Of a stretch of 64,000 nucleotides of DNA, positions 1-11,079 are shown piece by piece (position 1 is the stretch's first letter; each line of letters opens with the position of its first letter). The stretch comes from Gracilaria vermiculophylla (lineage: Eukaryota > Rhodophyta > Florideophyceae > Gracilariales > Gracilariaceae). The stretch is from NCBI GenBank assembly GCA_019155205.2, contig JAHNZQ020000308.1, forward strand, positions 527,558 through 591,557. Direction: 5' to 3'. The position numbers were made by a program, and so were the translations under genes. The notes under the pieces are model-generated. The model made no database searches. It was given only the letters and a program-made list of their open reading frames with translations, and was not told where the DNA came from.

Positions 1-2473
1 ACTCTTCATATCTAAATCGAAGTTCAGGAGGGCCGTCAAATGTATCCGTCCTAAAATGACGGGCGTTCTTATCAATAATATGAAATACACGCTCGACAGA
101 TATACCAGTCGATGAAGGTCGCAAAGGATTATTTGCTCGAAGTTTTGCTGAGATGGATTCAGAAGTGTTTTGGTCTTCAACAAGACCAACAAAGAAGTCT
201 AGCATACGGCGCAGCATGTGGCATAATGCTTTTGTCTGGTAGGATATTTTTGAAATGTGGTCGACTTCCACAATAGATTCGCGATGTAACAGCGTGTACA
301 CCAAGTGCCTGTTTGCGGAGACAACACTGCGAGAACGTAAAATAGATACCACAACTTCAAGAGTGAGTCCAATGGAGTCCATGATTAGATCAGAAAGTTT
401 TGGATTTTCGTAGGGCGTTAAACTCGGTTCGGATGGCTTCATTTCCTTGTTAATCTCCGTTTCCGATGCTAAAGCGTTGTCCGATGCTCGAGGACTATCA
501 CCTACACGGGGGGGTCTTTTGGGCATTCTTTCTTTCTGATACTCGAGTACAAGCGCTTTTCTTCGACGGCGACCCAAGAATTCAATCAATGATAAAAGCC
601 TTTCGGCAGCTAATGAATGTAAGTTGGTAACATCTCCTGAAACATTCCCCATTACCGCCAGAAGCAGAGAAGCCAGAAAGCAATCCGGAGTTTTTCGACG
701 CATTACTAAGCTCTGTTGTACACCCCGGGAGCAGATGAGTATCATCATCCCGCTCATCATTATTTTTTCATTTCCAATCCTCGCCGGGTCTTCCAAGTAC
801 TGAATAAATGAACCCGGAACACCGATGGAATCAATGGCTTCACAGAACCCTTTGTCACTTGTTAATGATAGCATTATTGCGGCTGGTATGTGGGCATCTG
901 CCGGGATAGCACCGACAACACATCTTCGTCGGAGTGATGCAAGCAGGGGGAGCAGAAGTACATCAGGATCTGTTCTCGCTAAAGCAAATGTTCGAAATCG
1001 CTTATTTCCCGTCATTAAATAGTATCCTAAGAGGGCTGCTTTCGGATGTGCAAGCCATTTTCCGAGAGTCTCGTAAAGCTTGGGAAAAGAATACGAGTGC
1101 TCGTCCTCTTCATCTAATCTGGTGGAATCAGTGATACCAAATAAGGCCTGGCGATACTGACCACCAGGCCGCGGACCACAAAGAATGATCAAAAGAGATA
1201 ACGCGTGTTCGGCAAAATACACTGGTTTGAGTGGTGGTAAGAATTTTCGCGGTTCTCTTTGATGTGTGTGTTCAGACTTATTATACAGAGCAGGAGATCT
1301 TGGTGAAAGTACCGAGCTGTCTTCTGTACATGAATACGCACGACCCGTTCCGCGAAAAATATCGCTTGTGCTCGAGAAAAACTGCTTCAAACTGTTACGA
1401 CTTTGTTCTGACACAGAAGAACTTGTTGAGGTGCTCAATCTTCGCCCAGATGAATGTCGGGGAGAAATGGTTTTGGAATTGCTTGTTGATGGGCCTTGCG
1501 GATGACTCGATGCGAAACTCGCAATATGAGCTTCAGACGCAGCGTCTGGGAACATCCCAATGCCTGCGGCCATCGGAGAAAGAGCTATTTTAGACGAGAT
1601 GGCAGACAACGCGTTGTTGACACTCACTTGAATATTTGCCATACTGCTACTTGCAGTAAACAAAGCCCCAGAACGTGACAAACGCGCACCCGCACTATTT
1701 CCCGGAAACATTCGCTGAACGGTGGCGATTTGGTCGCATCCAATGTTCAGATGTTTTTCGATGGAGACGATGGGAGCGTCAGCGACGGAGTCAAGCAAAA
1801 CATGAATCACCTTGGCAGGATAAGGGTATCGATCCAAAAGCGTAGAAAGTGGTTGCTGCGCATGTGATGCGCTATAAAGTTCGTCGCAAAGCGCTATCAA
1901 AGCTAATTTAACGGCGAAGAGCTTGATATGGGGCGCAAAATCGGTCAGTTGGGGTGTTGCAAGCACATCGAGTGTTGCTGTCAAAATGCGCGCTACAAGA
2001 GACTTTCCAAGATCTATGCGATCGGCTTCTTGCAATGAGCTTTCTGCATGACCAGCTCCAAGAGTGAGGCAGAGAGAGTCCTCGGACGATGAGATGCGTA
2101 TGAGCTCTGTCAAAGCTGAAAATGAGAAAATCAAGGTGCCCAGCAGGACTAAACCCTCTCCAGAGCGTAATCGGTGCACGGCAGCACGAAGGGTGCATAC
2201 AAGCGCAATTGCATGCTGTTCTTTAGGATTTTCAATGGCGAGCTCGACGAGTGTAGCTAGAGGTCGAGCCGAAGCAAGGTACATAGTAATGAAGTCATCG
2301 AAAAGATCATTGTAGAACAGTGATTCCGGGTCATGGGGCAACGGAGATGTCGGGTTGAGGAGTATGTGTAGTGGCTTGCCATGTTGCAAGACATGAGACA
2401 CTGAATGATTGAGGGAAGAGGGCCGTGTTTGCGGAGAGGGCGGAGGGAGGAGAGTGGACTCGTTGGCGCCCAT
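1..2473 (-). CDS. DYM: Dymeclin (DYM) homologue, 3' end outside window
   Basis: The minus strand reads open for about 824 codons from the ATG at 2473 to the left edge, with no stop. The protein begins MGANES, a likely N-myristoylation start like that of animal dymeclin. It then shows the dymeclin pattern: a long helical N-terminal part, a Ser-rich linker (roughly residues 285-345), then conserved stretches such as FAEHALSLLIIL, GGQYRQALFGI, FRTFALARTD and NLHSLAAERLLSLIEFLG. Near the edge come HLVYTLLHRESIVEV and MLDFFVGLVEDQ. Dymeclin is a peripheral Golgi protein needed for Golgi organisation and secretory traffic. The C-terminal end lies to the left of base 1. It is divergent from the acyltransferase gene at 4104. 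No intron is needed within the visible part. Confidence 0.85.
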   Translation of the reverse strand, partial: MGANESTLLPPPSPQTRPSSLNHSVSHVLQHGKPLHILLNPTSPLPHDPESLFYNDLFDDFITMYLASARPLATLVELAIENPKEQHAIALVCTLRAAVHRLRSGEGLVLLGTLIFSFSALTELIRISSSEDSLCLTLGAGHAESSLQEADRIDLGKSLVARILTATLDVLATPQLTDFAPHIKLFAVKLALIALCDELYSASHAQQPLSTLLDRYPYPAKVIHVLLDSVADAPIVSIEKHLNIGCDQIATVQRMFPGNSAGARLSRSGALFTASSSMANIQVSVNNALSAISSKIALSPMAAGIGMFPDAASEAHIASFASSHPQGPSTSNSKTISPRHSSGRRLSTSTSSSVSEQSRNSLKQFFSSTSDIFRGTGRAYSCTEDSSVLSPRSPALYNKSEHTHQREPRKFLPPLKPVYFAEHALSLLIILCGPRPGGQYRQALFGITDSTRLDEEDEHSYSFPKLYETLGKWLAHPKAALLGYYLMTGNKRFRTFALARTDPDVLLLPLLASLRRRCVVGAIPADAHIPAAIMLSLTSDKGFCEAIDSIGVPGSFIQYLEDPARIGNEKIMMSGMMILICSRGVQQSLVMRRKTPDCFLASLLLAVMGNVSGDVTNLHSLAAERLLSLIEFLGRRRRKALVLEYQKERMPKRPPRVGDSPRASDNALASETEINKEMKPSEPSLTPYENPKLSDLIMDSIGLTLEVVVSILRSRSVVSANRHLVYTLLHRESIVEVDHISKISYQTKALCHMLRRMLDFFVGLVEDQNTSESISAKLRANNPLRPSSTGISVERVFHIIDKNARHFRTDTFDGPPELRFRYEE

Positions 2474-4103
2474 TTTCAGGGCAGCACAGGTCGATAACGC
2501 ATTGCCGCAGAGGCGTCGCCCGCGCCGCTGTGGTTATCGTTTGGTTACGAGACTTCTCGCAGAGTGGGGTCTATGTGAACGGGAAGTGTGGTGCGATTGG
2601 AGTTTTCTCGCAATGCGAAACGGAGGTCTGATAGGATGAAGAACAAATAGCTGATGATATTTCCGGCGTTGACGTCAACATGCGCCAGGCAAATCACCTC
2701 AACGCTTCTATTCGCTTCCCCTGAAGCTGTCGGCTTCAGGACAACAGGAGGCATTCCGATTTAGCACTCAGCATTCATGGTTGTGCTGCAAATGAAATTA
2801 GAATTAAATTTCAAAACTTTCTTCAAAAGTTTCGCAGCATTTGTGAAGAGTGATTGCGATGAATGTGCAAATAAGCATGCTGGGGGTGAATATATTTCAA
2901 TATGTTCGGCGACGCGCAACAGCTTTTTGTGAGAATGTATCCATCGTTCTGAACGTTTTGTTCCGGCATTCGTACCTGACTTACTCTTATGACTTGTCTT
3001 TCTCATATGTACAGTGTGTGAGGAAAACAAGTCAATCAAGCATACAATCGCACTATATTTGTAGCGTAATCAGGTTGAAGCAAATCAAAAGGCCTGCCTG
3101 TGTGAATCGGCAAGGTTACATTCGCGACAAGAAGAATACTACGAATGGAGCAATTATGTTTAGAAGTAGATTACTAATGAAAAAATTCTCCGAATGACAG
3201 GCTTCGCAATCTTGAAAGTATCGGCAAACGTGGGGTAATGACGGTATTTATATCAAAATAACTATAGATATACAGAAGAGTTGGACGGTTTCTTTTGATT
3301 AGACTGAGCATGTTCTTAGCATTAAAAAGGCAAGAATATGTCTGGGGATGAGACCGACAGAAACCATCATTGGTACCAACAGCAGATGAATAGGACGGGA
3401 AAAAAGATCAACAAGGCTTATTCAGATTTGATCGAACCTTGTTGAAAGAGCAATCTCTCTTCACACGTTTCTATCCCACGTGATTGCACACACGTACTTT
3501 CCTTCTCGTTAAATGTGGTCTAAAACGTTGTATTCACGGAGTATCAGAAGAGCACTCCTAATGAAAGCAACGAATTTCAACTCTGAACACCTCATGCTTC
3601 GTTCACGGGGCTTGGAAATCACCTCTCGTAGATCGCTGCAGCGGCCGCAAGAAGTGATGTCGGCAACTAGGATGCTTCAACGGGTCACAAAAAGTATTAT
3701 CAGAATAGATGCGATTTCACAACCCTTTTGATGAAATCAAAGCTTTCGTGATGGACGTGTTGAACTTTGACAGAGTCTGCAGATATTCTTGATTGTAGAG
3801 AGGGTTTTGCAATTGGAATCGTCTCAAGAGCGGGGAGCGTCTCGTTTAGATCCTCAAAGGTGTTTGACGACCAGTATGCCTTGTTGCACGGCGCATTGCG
3901 TGAAACGTGTTTAACGTGGGAGCACAGGCGCAGACATGTGACGTGGCGGCAGCGTCACTGCGCCTGTCGACTTGCTCCATATCTTGATAAAGACCGTTGC
4001 GCACGCAACCTCGCCGCTCATCTCGATTGCTGCTCTCTGATCCTCCATCACCGACGTGTCTTTCTCAATCGCAATAAATGCGCCCAATTTCTTCATTGCT
4101 TCC
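2474..4103. other. Intergenic region between dymeclin and acyltransferase
   Basis: This 1.6-kb divergent spacer contains only short ORFs with no recognisable family or convincing start. It must hold both promoters. A 12-bp palindrome with a TGACGTCA core lies about 195 bp upstream of the dymeclin ATG. A CACGTG G-box is at 3477-3482, without a CCAAT box at the spacing seen elsewhere in the window. Confidence 0.6.
2668..2679. promoter_or_regulatory. CRE-like palindrome upstream of dymeclin
   Basis: GTTGACGTCAAC is a perfect 12-bp palindrome around the bZIP core TGACGTCA, 195 bp upstream of the dymeclin start. Its regulatory role is inferred from motif and position only. Confidence 0.35.
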
Positions 4104-5507
4104 ATGACCGAAACCGACCATGCCGTCCGACAACCGTCTCCCGAGCCAAGGCAACAGCTTCCAGCAAAACACGTAAGCGGCCAATGGCAGAAACTCATGC
4201 CACTCGAAAGACTCATGCTCGATGAAAACACACCCTCAAAACAGGATATAATCACCGTTTGCTTTACGATATCTTCGAGTTTCACCGTACATCATTTGCT
4301 TCGAACCATTCTCCCGAGATTCCTTTCTCACCCGCGTTTCTGCAGCACGTTGTCGAAACGGAGAGGCGTTTATAGCTTTCATCATGACCCCACATTCAAC
4401 GCTGATTCACCTCAAATCATGTCATATCACGTCACCTTAGAGCCAGTTATTTCTTATTCGTTGCCGGAAGAGAATCAGTTGTTTGCGTTCAACGCCAGTC
4501 TTAACCATATCATATCTACTGCCTTGCACACCGACCGCCCGTTATGGAAGTTGCATGTGTTTCCGAAATGGTCCTTCGATCCCGACACGCGAGCTCATAG
4601 CACAACTATGGTCCTTCGAGTGCACCATTCCATTGCGGATGGAATAGGGCTTGTCAAGTATTTCCTTTCTCGCATTGTTGATGCGCATGACTCCTCCACA
4701 TCTCTGCTGACTCCAAGGTCAGCACGCCCGCACCGAAACGCGTTTCAAGCATGTATGGAAACGGTGAGTGACATGAAAAAAATTGCTTCAGTTCCAATCT
4801 ATGCAGATCCAAAAACCGCTTTTACACAACCCGAACAGAATGTTCTCAATCACTGTGCTGTTCTCCCACCACGACCTGGCATTATTCCCGATTTGAAGCT
4901 TGCTGCAAAGAGGAGAGGTGCCTCAATTAATGATGTTCTTTTGGCTGCATTCGCGGGCGCGGTACGCAAGTACTTCACTGATTTGGGCGAGGATGTCAAC
5001 ATGCTGAGCAATTTTCACACAGCAATGCCCTTTAACAGACACATATTTGATGAATTTCAAGATCAAGACGTCTCGAACCAGCTTGCGATGTTGCCCGTGA
5101 GACTTCCCATTCATATTGAAGATGCAGAAGAAAGGCTCAAACTGTGTGTGCATGACATGAACCGAATGAAGCGTAGCTACCAACCGCAATTCGCGTTGAT
5201 AGCGATGAGCATGGTAGCTGCTCTTCCACTGTCTTTGAGACGTGTGACATGGAAGCGTCTCACCAAATCTGCCAGCGTTTTGTTTTCAAATGTTCCTGGT
5301 CCCCCTTCTGCAGTTCGTGTTGATGGAGCTGAAGTGCAAAGCGTGTACGTATTCCCGCCGGTTGATTCAAACACAACGGTGAACATTGCTATGTTTTCAT
5401 ACAACAACGGGTTGTTTGTCACTGTATCTGGAGATGCGAATCGATTGCCTCAGCCACGGAACTTGATCACATATTTCGATGATGAACTAAGCAGGTACAT
5501 AAAGTGA
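4104..5507 (+). CDS. WS/DGAT-type wax ester synthase/diacylglycerol acyltransferase
   Basis: A 467-aa protein of the bifunctional wax ester synthase/acyl-CoA:diacylglycerol acyltransferase family. It carries the catalytic motif HHSIADG (HHxxxDG) at residues 174-180, preceded by PLWKLHVF, the family's PLW motif, near 147. C-terminally it has PFNRHIF and FSNVPGP, typical of the DUF1298-like half. The enzyme esterifies fatty alcohols or diacylglycerol with acyl-CoA to give neutral lipids. ATG 4104 (MTETDHAVRQ) is chosen because the longer reading frame begins only at a GTG. No transmembrane segment is obvious. Whether wax esters or triacylglycerol are made cannot be told from the sequence. Confidence 0.88.
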   Translation: MTETDHAVRQPSPEPRQQLPAKHVSGQWQKLMPLERLMLDENTPSKQDIITVCFTISSSFTVHHLLRTILPRFLSHPRFCSTLSKRRGVYSFHHDPTFNADSPQIMSYHVTLEPVISYSLPEENQLFAFNASLNHIISTALHTDRPLWKLHVFPKWSFDPDTRAHSTTMVLRVHHSIADGIGLVKYFLSRIVDAHDSSTSLLTPRSARPHRNAFQACMETVSDMKKIASVPIYADPKTAFTQPEQNVLNHCAVLPPRPGIIPDLKLAAKRRGASINDVLLAAFAGAVRKYFTDLGEDVNMLSNFHTAMPFNRHIFDEFQDQDVSNQLAMLPVRLPIHIEDAEERLKLCVHDMNRMKRSYQPQFALIAMSMVAALPLSLRRVTWKRLTKSASVLFSNVPGPPSAVRVDGAEVQSVYVFPPVDSNTTVNIAMFSYNNGLFVTVSGDANRLPQPRNLITYFDDELSRYIK

Positions 5508-6962
5508 TGTTCTACCTGCTCTCGCCAGTAATTATGAAATCCCTAGAATTTCGTCGGGGATTGCATTCTACTTTATTCTGGGATTCGTAGTCGCGATCGC
5601 TAAGAGGCAAGTTGCTTGATGAAACACAACAATGGTTTCACATCGATTGCTTGGTATCAGTGTCAGGCGTGGGAAAAAGGCCTATGTTTTCGATATCGAT
5701 GTTTGAAGCCGTGCCGATGAGATGCACTGAAGCAAATGGGTTTCTATGGTTTGCAGATAACCACCTTTATTCGAGACAAGCTGAGTTTTCCTTTGCTTTC
5801 CTCATTACCTGTCATACCAAAGAGCTTGAAGAGTTCCAAGCCATTTTGGCCAGAGAAAAGGAAAGTGCAATGAAGGCCATCATGCATGTTGGCATCTCAT
5901 CTATCATGTGTACCACATCACAAGCCCATTCACCCCGTTGATATATCTATATATATAGTTTGGGGAATCTGTGGGATCATGGAACACGTTCAATATCGAA
6001 GTAACGCTTATCAAGGTCTCAGACGATATCACCAACCCTTCGAAGGTTTTCTCAAATGTAGAAAACCTGTACCTCGACGACCATTGTATCGGTTTTAAAA
6101 ATCCATGCTAACCAATCATTTTGGTCGGGTTGAAGCTCGACCCGACTATTATTGTTTGATTTAAGACTTTCTTCGGATTTTGCAAGACAACGGCGACGTG
6201 GACTTCAACTGGCAGGGCTGATGAGCATGTAGAAACTGGACAACGGCCTGCTCTATTGGCACGTTGCTCGTAAACGCATTCTACACGAAGAATATCCCAA
6301 CCACAAGCCCTCACACGGCACGAAGTTGTCATTCCTTTCAGTTCTCTCGTTGCCCTGGCGAATAATTATCGTAACAATGGACCCTTTTCACAGCCAAGAA
6401 AAGATACCCATCATAAACCATTTCGTAAACCTGTTCTATGGGCCGGAGAAACCACAGCAATGCCATGTCTATACATGCCACAAGGAAAACAGCAGCACAT
6501 GGTCAACCTTATCTGACAATATAAACCGTGTTGGAAGCAAGATGCAATCCATATTGTCGTGAACTGTGTGTAGCCTGTAACGAAATGCTACGGAGCATTT
6601 GTTTTGCTCATTCAAAGCAGAAAAACTCCCTCGAAAAATAACTCGAACTCTACATCCCAGCAGTCCAGAGGGATTGCATGCCAAACTCTGAAGTTGAAGA
6701 GCGTGTTTATTTTAAGTTAGTCAAATGCTCAGTCATAGTCAAGATGACCAAATTCTTTTCACATCACCGACAAACGATCGCATGTTTCTACCGCAACCGG
6801 TTTAGACAGATACATTCATCATTCTCATCTACATAAAATTAGAGTTTTGAGCGAGTACGGTTGCAGAAGTTAAAGTTCCAACTCATACCTAATCCCAGAT
6901 GTCTTGCACCACAAATTTGATCAGCCAGAACAAGTTCGAAAGCTGGTGGCAACTGGCATGGC
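5508..6962. other. Intergenic region, no gene seen
   Basis: These 1.45 kb lie between the convergent ends of the acyltransferase and SLY1 genes. Short ORFs (up to about 109 codons) show no family features. A short alternating TA run is near 5942-5960. Confidence 0.6.
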
Positions 6963-8918
6963 TCATGAGGACGGTGTTGTCGCGCTGCTTTTGTGAAGTT
7001 GCTCTATGAACTCAGCACCTGAGCATAATTCTGTAGCGCCGTAAATTACTGTCTTCCCGTTTGGTACAAATTTTGTGTTCTTCCCTTCTTGCACAACCTT
7101 TGAGCAAACTTGATCCTGACAATTTTGGAACTCAATATAATTCCCGGGTCCAACAACAAAGAGAACTGCTTCCTTGCAAGCCCGTGTTGCGGAAGGTGGA
7201 ACGGTGCCTTTAGGGGCCTTCGGATCCAGCGTCTCATAATCCTCTAAAATACCGGCATCCCCTTTCCGGTCCATCAATGTCTGCACAATTCTTGCAGCTG
7301 CGAGGGCTTTATCTGCGGAAATGATCAACTTATTCACATTGCTTGCCACCTGCGATAGTGTATCTAATACAGAAAGGGCATATCCGCCTCCAATGCTTGT
7401 GGAGGCTGTCAATTGCGGTTTGGGAATGGCAGACACCTTCTTTGTAAAAGCTCTGATGCTTTTCAGATAGTCAAAAGCGCGCATATCCGAACAACCAGCC
7501 TCCTCCAAAGCGTCAGTGCATCTGTTTAGGTCATCTTCACTTGCATTGTCCACGCACAGATAGTACACCAAAAACAGTCTTAGCTTATCAGTTGGTGTTC
7601 CTTTCGTATGTCGAAGCACTGCCAAAATGCGTTCGACATCGAAAGTGTTAGGTCGCGTTAACAACTCTTCCTCCACTTGAAAGAAACCATCGAGCCCTCT
7701 GTCCTTAATTTGATCCAGAATTGCGGTGGCAATATTAGTGTGAAGATCTATAGTACGTTTTTTCTTTGAAAGCTCAGGGATGCTTAATATAGCTGCCGCG
7801 AGTTTGTTGGTATTTGCTCCTTCTTCTAATGTGGCTGTTGTCGGGTCAATCGGCCCGTCACCAATAGTTCCTGCCGATCGATTCAATTCTGCGACTTCGT
7901 TTTGATAGGCTTGAAGCGCGTTTTCCACAGCATCGGCGACCATCGGAAATGGGAGCCCAGCATTGTTGACCCAAAAGCTGTCGCTCTTATCCAAGTCGAA
8001 GACTCGTTTTCGAACTTCGCCCAGAGCGCTATTTTCGTCTTTCATTGGGACTGTGACTCTATTTAGTTTCATACCTAGCGCATCGTGAGCAAGTGCTTGA
8101 TATGTCCACGTGTGATGTAACATGACTGCTATGTCAATGCTACGATCGACGATAATCAACAATGGCCGTTCTGCAGGTGCGGCAGCGAAAGACATGGTCT
8201 CGGAGAAAACATTATTGCTGGAAATGAGGTGTTCGCGGATGCGTTGCTCTAGCCTACGCGCTACATGCAAAGCAGGCCCACCTCTCTGAGCGCGTATTAT
8301 GGGGGCCACGCCGAGTGTGACGATCAAACAAAACAGACGATCAACGATAGACTTGATAACTGCTTCAACTTCCGAATCAGTGACATTTGAAGCATTCAAT
8401 GCGACGTAGGACCCGCGAAGATTTAAGTGGAATAAGCTGTCTTCCAAGGATAGAAATGACGTATACATATCGTACACGCGGGCTATTCTGCCGGCGAAAG
8501 GGCTGGGGTTGGAAGCGGTTGCCACCATATCGGCAAAACTTTCGAGATGGTCTCTCGAGATTGAGTCGGTAAAGTTGATCCATAGACTGGCATAAAAGCC
8601 TTTGGCCGAATCATTGGAAATGCGGGTGAGATTGTCCTTCGTAGGCTCCACAAAATAAACAGCCGGAACGTCAGGAATGGGTTGGCGAGATGCGTGGAGC
8701 ATCATGTGCAGCGTGACGCCTGCGGCTCGCAAATCAGCCACCTGGAGCAGCGGAGCAATTATATCTCTGCCTGTAGCGTCATAGATGAGAACCTTCCAAA
8801 CGTCGTTGCTGTCCTCCAGAGCATCTGAACCGGCAGTGCATGATGAAAGCATCTGAAGAAGCGCATCTCGTTGCCGAGTTCGCACGGACAGATGGGAAAG
8901 TTGCGACGAAGAATCCAT
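6963..8918 (-). CDS. SLY1: SLY1 (SCFD1), Sec1/Munc18 protein of ER-Golgi fusion
   Basis: A 651-aa Sec1/Munc18-family protein, close to the 640-666 aa usual for Sly1. The N-terminal part has VWKVLIYDATGRDIIAPLL, then LRAAGVTLHMMLH and PIPDVPAVYFVEPT, which are Sly1 signatures. Further on come PLLIIVDRSIDIAVMLHHTW and TYQALAHDALGMKLNRV. Sly1 binds the syntaxin-5/Sed5 N-peptide and assembled SNAREs at the cis-Golgi and ER, promoting fusion. ATG 8918 (MDSSSQLSHL) is preferred, because the extra 12 codons upstream start at a GTG. It is a single exon. TRAPPC3, another ER-Golgi factor, is in the same window but 49 kb away. Confidence 0.93.
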   Translation of the reverse strand: MDSSSQLSHLSVRTRQRDALLQMLSSCTAGSDALEDSNDVWKVLIYDATGRDIIAPLLQVADLRAAGVTLHMMLHASRQPIPDVPAVYFVEPTKDNLTRISNDSAKGFYASLWINFTDSISRDHLESFADMVATASNPSPFAGRIARVYDMYTSFLSLEDSLFHLNLRGSYVALNASNVTDSEVEAVIKSIVDRLFCLIVTLGVAPIIRAQRGGPALHVARRLEQRIREHLISSNNVFSETMSFAAAPAERPLLIIVDRSIDIAVMLHHTWTYQALAHDALGMKLNRVTVPMKDENSALGEVRKRVFDLDKSDSFWVNNAGLPFPMVADAVENALQAYQNEVAELNRSAGTIGDGPIDPTTATLEEGANTNKLAAAILSIPELSKKKRTIDLHTNIATAILDQIKDRGLDGFFQVEEELLTRPNTFDVERILAVLRHTKGTPTDKLRLFLVYYLCVDNASEDDLNRCTDALEEAGCSDMRAFDYLKSIRAFTKKVSAIPKPQLTASTSIGGGYALSVLDTLSQVASNVNKLIISADKALAAARIVQTLMDRKGDAGILEDYETLDPKAPKGTVPPSATRACKEAVLFVVGPGNYIEFQNCQDQVCSKVVQEGKNTKFVPNGKTVIYGATELCSGAEFIEQLHKSSATTPSS

Positions 8919-9810
8919 TTCGCTAAGCGACAGAGCCTTCGGAAATGCGATCACAAGCTACGTTTTGAGAGCAAAGAGAATCTTGTGCAAGCTTGAGGAG
9001 CACAGAGCGACTTGTCCATTGAATCTAACTCCGTTTGAACGAATGAGTCGGGAGAGCAAAGGCTTCAGTCAACTAAGCGGGGGGCGCCGGTGAGCTTGCT
9101 TGACACTACACAGTAACTCAAAAAGATTGTCATCAACTCGCTGGCCTCAGTTGACGCCAAAACTTTTCATAATTTATGGTTACAAATTTGCGTCTCTTGG
9201 CCGCACACCAAAAGTAACAAATTGTCGAGCAAACTCGACCAGCGAGGCGTGAGTGATCCGAGACGACCTACCACTGTGCTCACCTCCTCAACTATCTCGA
9301 GCCTAGCTATTCTTCATTTCCACTCCCAGTCATGTCCATATCACTGCCAGAGCCCAATGGACCCATGGACACAACCTCGTCTAACAGGAATCCATCGTAT
9401 TCCTTGTTCTGAACTGGGAGCCTCGCAGAATTTTCTAGCTGTCACAAATTCAAAATAACGAGCACTTGTAAAGAAAAGCACCATTCATCAAAAGTTAGAA
9501 GAGCTAGAAACAAACAGCAGTCGAGAATTCCGCAAGGAAGTTCCCGCAAAAAAATGATTATGACCTGAGTGTCCACTACGATGCCAGGAGGCACTCAATG
9601 GAAGGGTCCTGCACATTTTGAATGACTGCAGAAATGTCGATACCCGCCATCGCATAAGTTGGTAGCAGTTTCTAAAATGATCTGGCCATGTGCCCATTCT
9701 CATATGTTTCTTTTACCAAAAACAATATCGCGAATACTTCTTGTTCTTGCCGCTTCTCTGTTGAAGAATCCCTTGTTCTTCGCTTCAATGAGATGAAATA
9801 CTAAAGGACC
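8919..9810. other. Intergenic region upstream of SLY1
   Basis: About 890 bp hold the SLY1 promoter and the 3' flank of the next minus-strand gene. Short ORFs here have no recognisable content. Confidence 0.55.
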
Positions 9811-10518
9811 TCATTGATTGTCGTCCTTGTTGACAAAGTCAATGACAAATGGATTGAACGCGATGAAAAACTCGGAGAGATACACGCGCCACTTCAGCGA
9901 AACTTCGCCAGCACCGAGCCAGAACTCTTCCGGGGTTAGCTCGGTTATTTGTTTTGCAACAACAACAGGCATGGGCGTCAGCAGACCAAGCGGAGTGACG
10001 CCGTTTGGAACATAACCAGTTACTGCAATGCAGTCTTCCCCTAAACGATAGTTGAATGCTTTTATGCTTGGAGTAGATAACCCCAGACCTGGAAACATGG
10101 CGCGTATTGCGGCGCGAAGCTTGTCAGAATCAATCTTGGCATAGTACGGAACAACGCAGCACAGATATCGCGACGTTGTTGGATGAGACGGGTCTGAAGG
10201 TCCTTGATGTCGAGTGTTTTCCATCACGATGGACTTTGTTAAATGGGCAATGGCAGGCGCGTTCAGGTATGCACGACGCTTCTCAAGAGTCCAGCTGTAG
10301 TAGGGGTCTGGGCATCTCACGAGTCTAATATCTCTGAAGCCCGCGGATAGAGCAAGAACACGGATGTGGTTAGCGTAGGGGTCCAGTGCTTCTGGGGGCC
10401 CATCGTTCTTGCTCTTCAACGTAGTTTTCCGGGTTTTCTTCTTCTCGTTTTCCTCAAGAGTACTAACACGTGCATCCAAATCCTTGAGCGCCACATCGAA
10501 ACTTGATTTACGAGTCAT
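9811..10518 (-). CDS. YbaK/ProX-type aminoacyl-tRNA editing-domain protein
   Basis: A 235-aa protein. Residues 1-45 are charged and partly coiled (heptad-like, Lys/Glu-rich). The rest resembles the eukaryotic single-domain YbaK/ProX group found in plants: DPYYSWTLEKRRAYLNAP, then HLTKSIVMENTRHQ, then FNYRLGEDCIAVTGY, then NGVTPLGL, and finally FWLGAGEVSLKWRVYLSEF. YbaK/ProX enzymes hydrolyse mischarged aminoacyl-tRNAs (for example Ala- or Cys-tRNAPro) in trans. The substrate here is not known. ATG 10518 opens the frame, and it is divergent from FIP1 with a 561-bp spacer. The family call rests on recognised motifs, not on an alignment. Confidence 0.78.
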   Translation of the reverse strand: MTRKSSFDVALKDLDARVSTLEENEKKKTRKTTLKSKNDGPPEALDPYANHIRVLALSAGFRDIRLVRCPDPYYSWTLEKRRAYLNAPAIAHLTKSIVMENTRHQGPSDPSHPTTSRYLCCVVPYYAKIDSDKLRAAIRAMFPGLGLSTPSIKAFNYRLGEDCIAVTGYVPNGVTPLGLLTPMPVVVAKQITELTPEEFWLGAGEVSLKWRVYLSEFFIAFNPFVIDFVNKDDNQ

Positions 10519-11079
10519 GGAAAGACAAAAGCAGTTCGCTCGAGTGTCTGGCGTTTCTTAGTCTTTCGCTGCTGCGCTCTTGAATTATCGAAGGAAGCCT
10601 TCGATGTTTCAGCCAACCAGGAAGTATCAACCACCGGCGGCGTGCAGACGCGACGACCCTTTCCTGGACATGCCTCGCCTTCAGAGTACTACGACTTGTA
10701 CGGCAAATTTTGCGATTGCCAACCAAAGTACGAAGTGTAGTTAAATATTTGTCACATTCGTGCATCTTCGGTTTTCAAATAAATTAACTCAAACAGCTCG
10801 ACATTCCGGTGCTTGTACTTCCATGTATACCCGTATCTTACCTTGGTCCATTCGCGCTCTCCACCCTAGTAGCGCGAAGGCGTAATCAGCCTCGTCGACC
10901 CTAGCGGCCCATCTTCTACTCCGATATCACACGGATTTCGAATATAGTTGGCATCTTTCTGTGTCGGTGTGTTGGCGTTGGGCGTTCGGCAGCGTCTCAG
11001 GCTTTTCACACGGTGATATACCAGTCGATCAATTGTTGCAGTGCACTGTCAACAACATATTCAGAAGAACCACCATAAC
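10519..11079. promoter_or_regulatory. Shared divergent promoter region (YbaK-like / FIP1)
   Basis: This is a 561-bp spacer between two divergent starts, so it must carry both promoters. I see no clear TATA box or other strong element and no coding content. Confidence 0.45.
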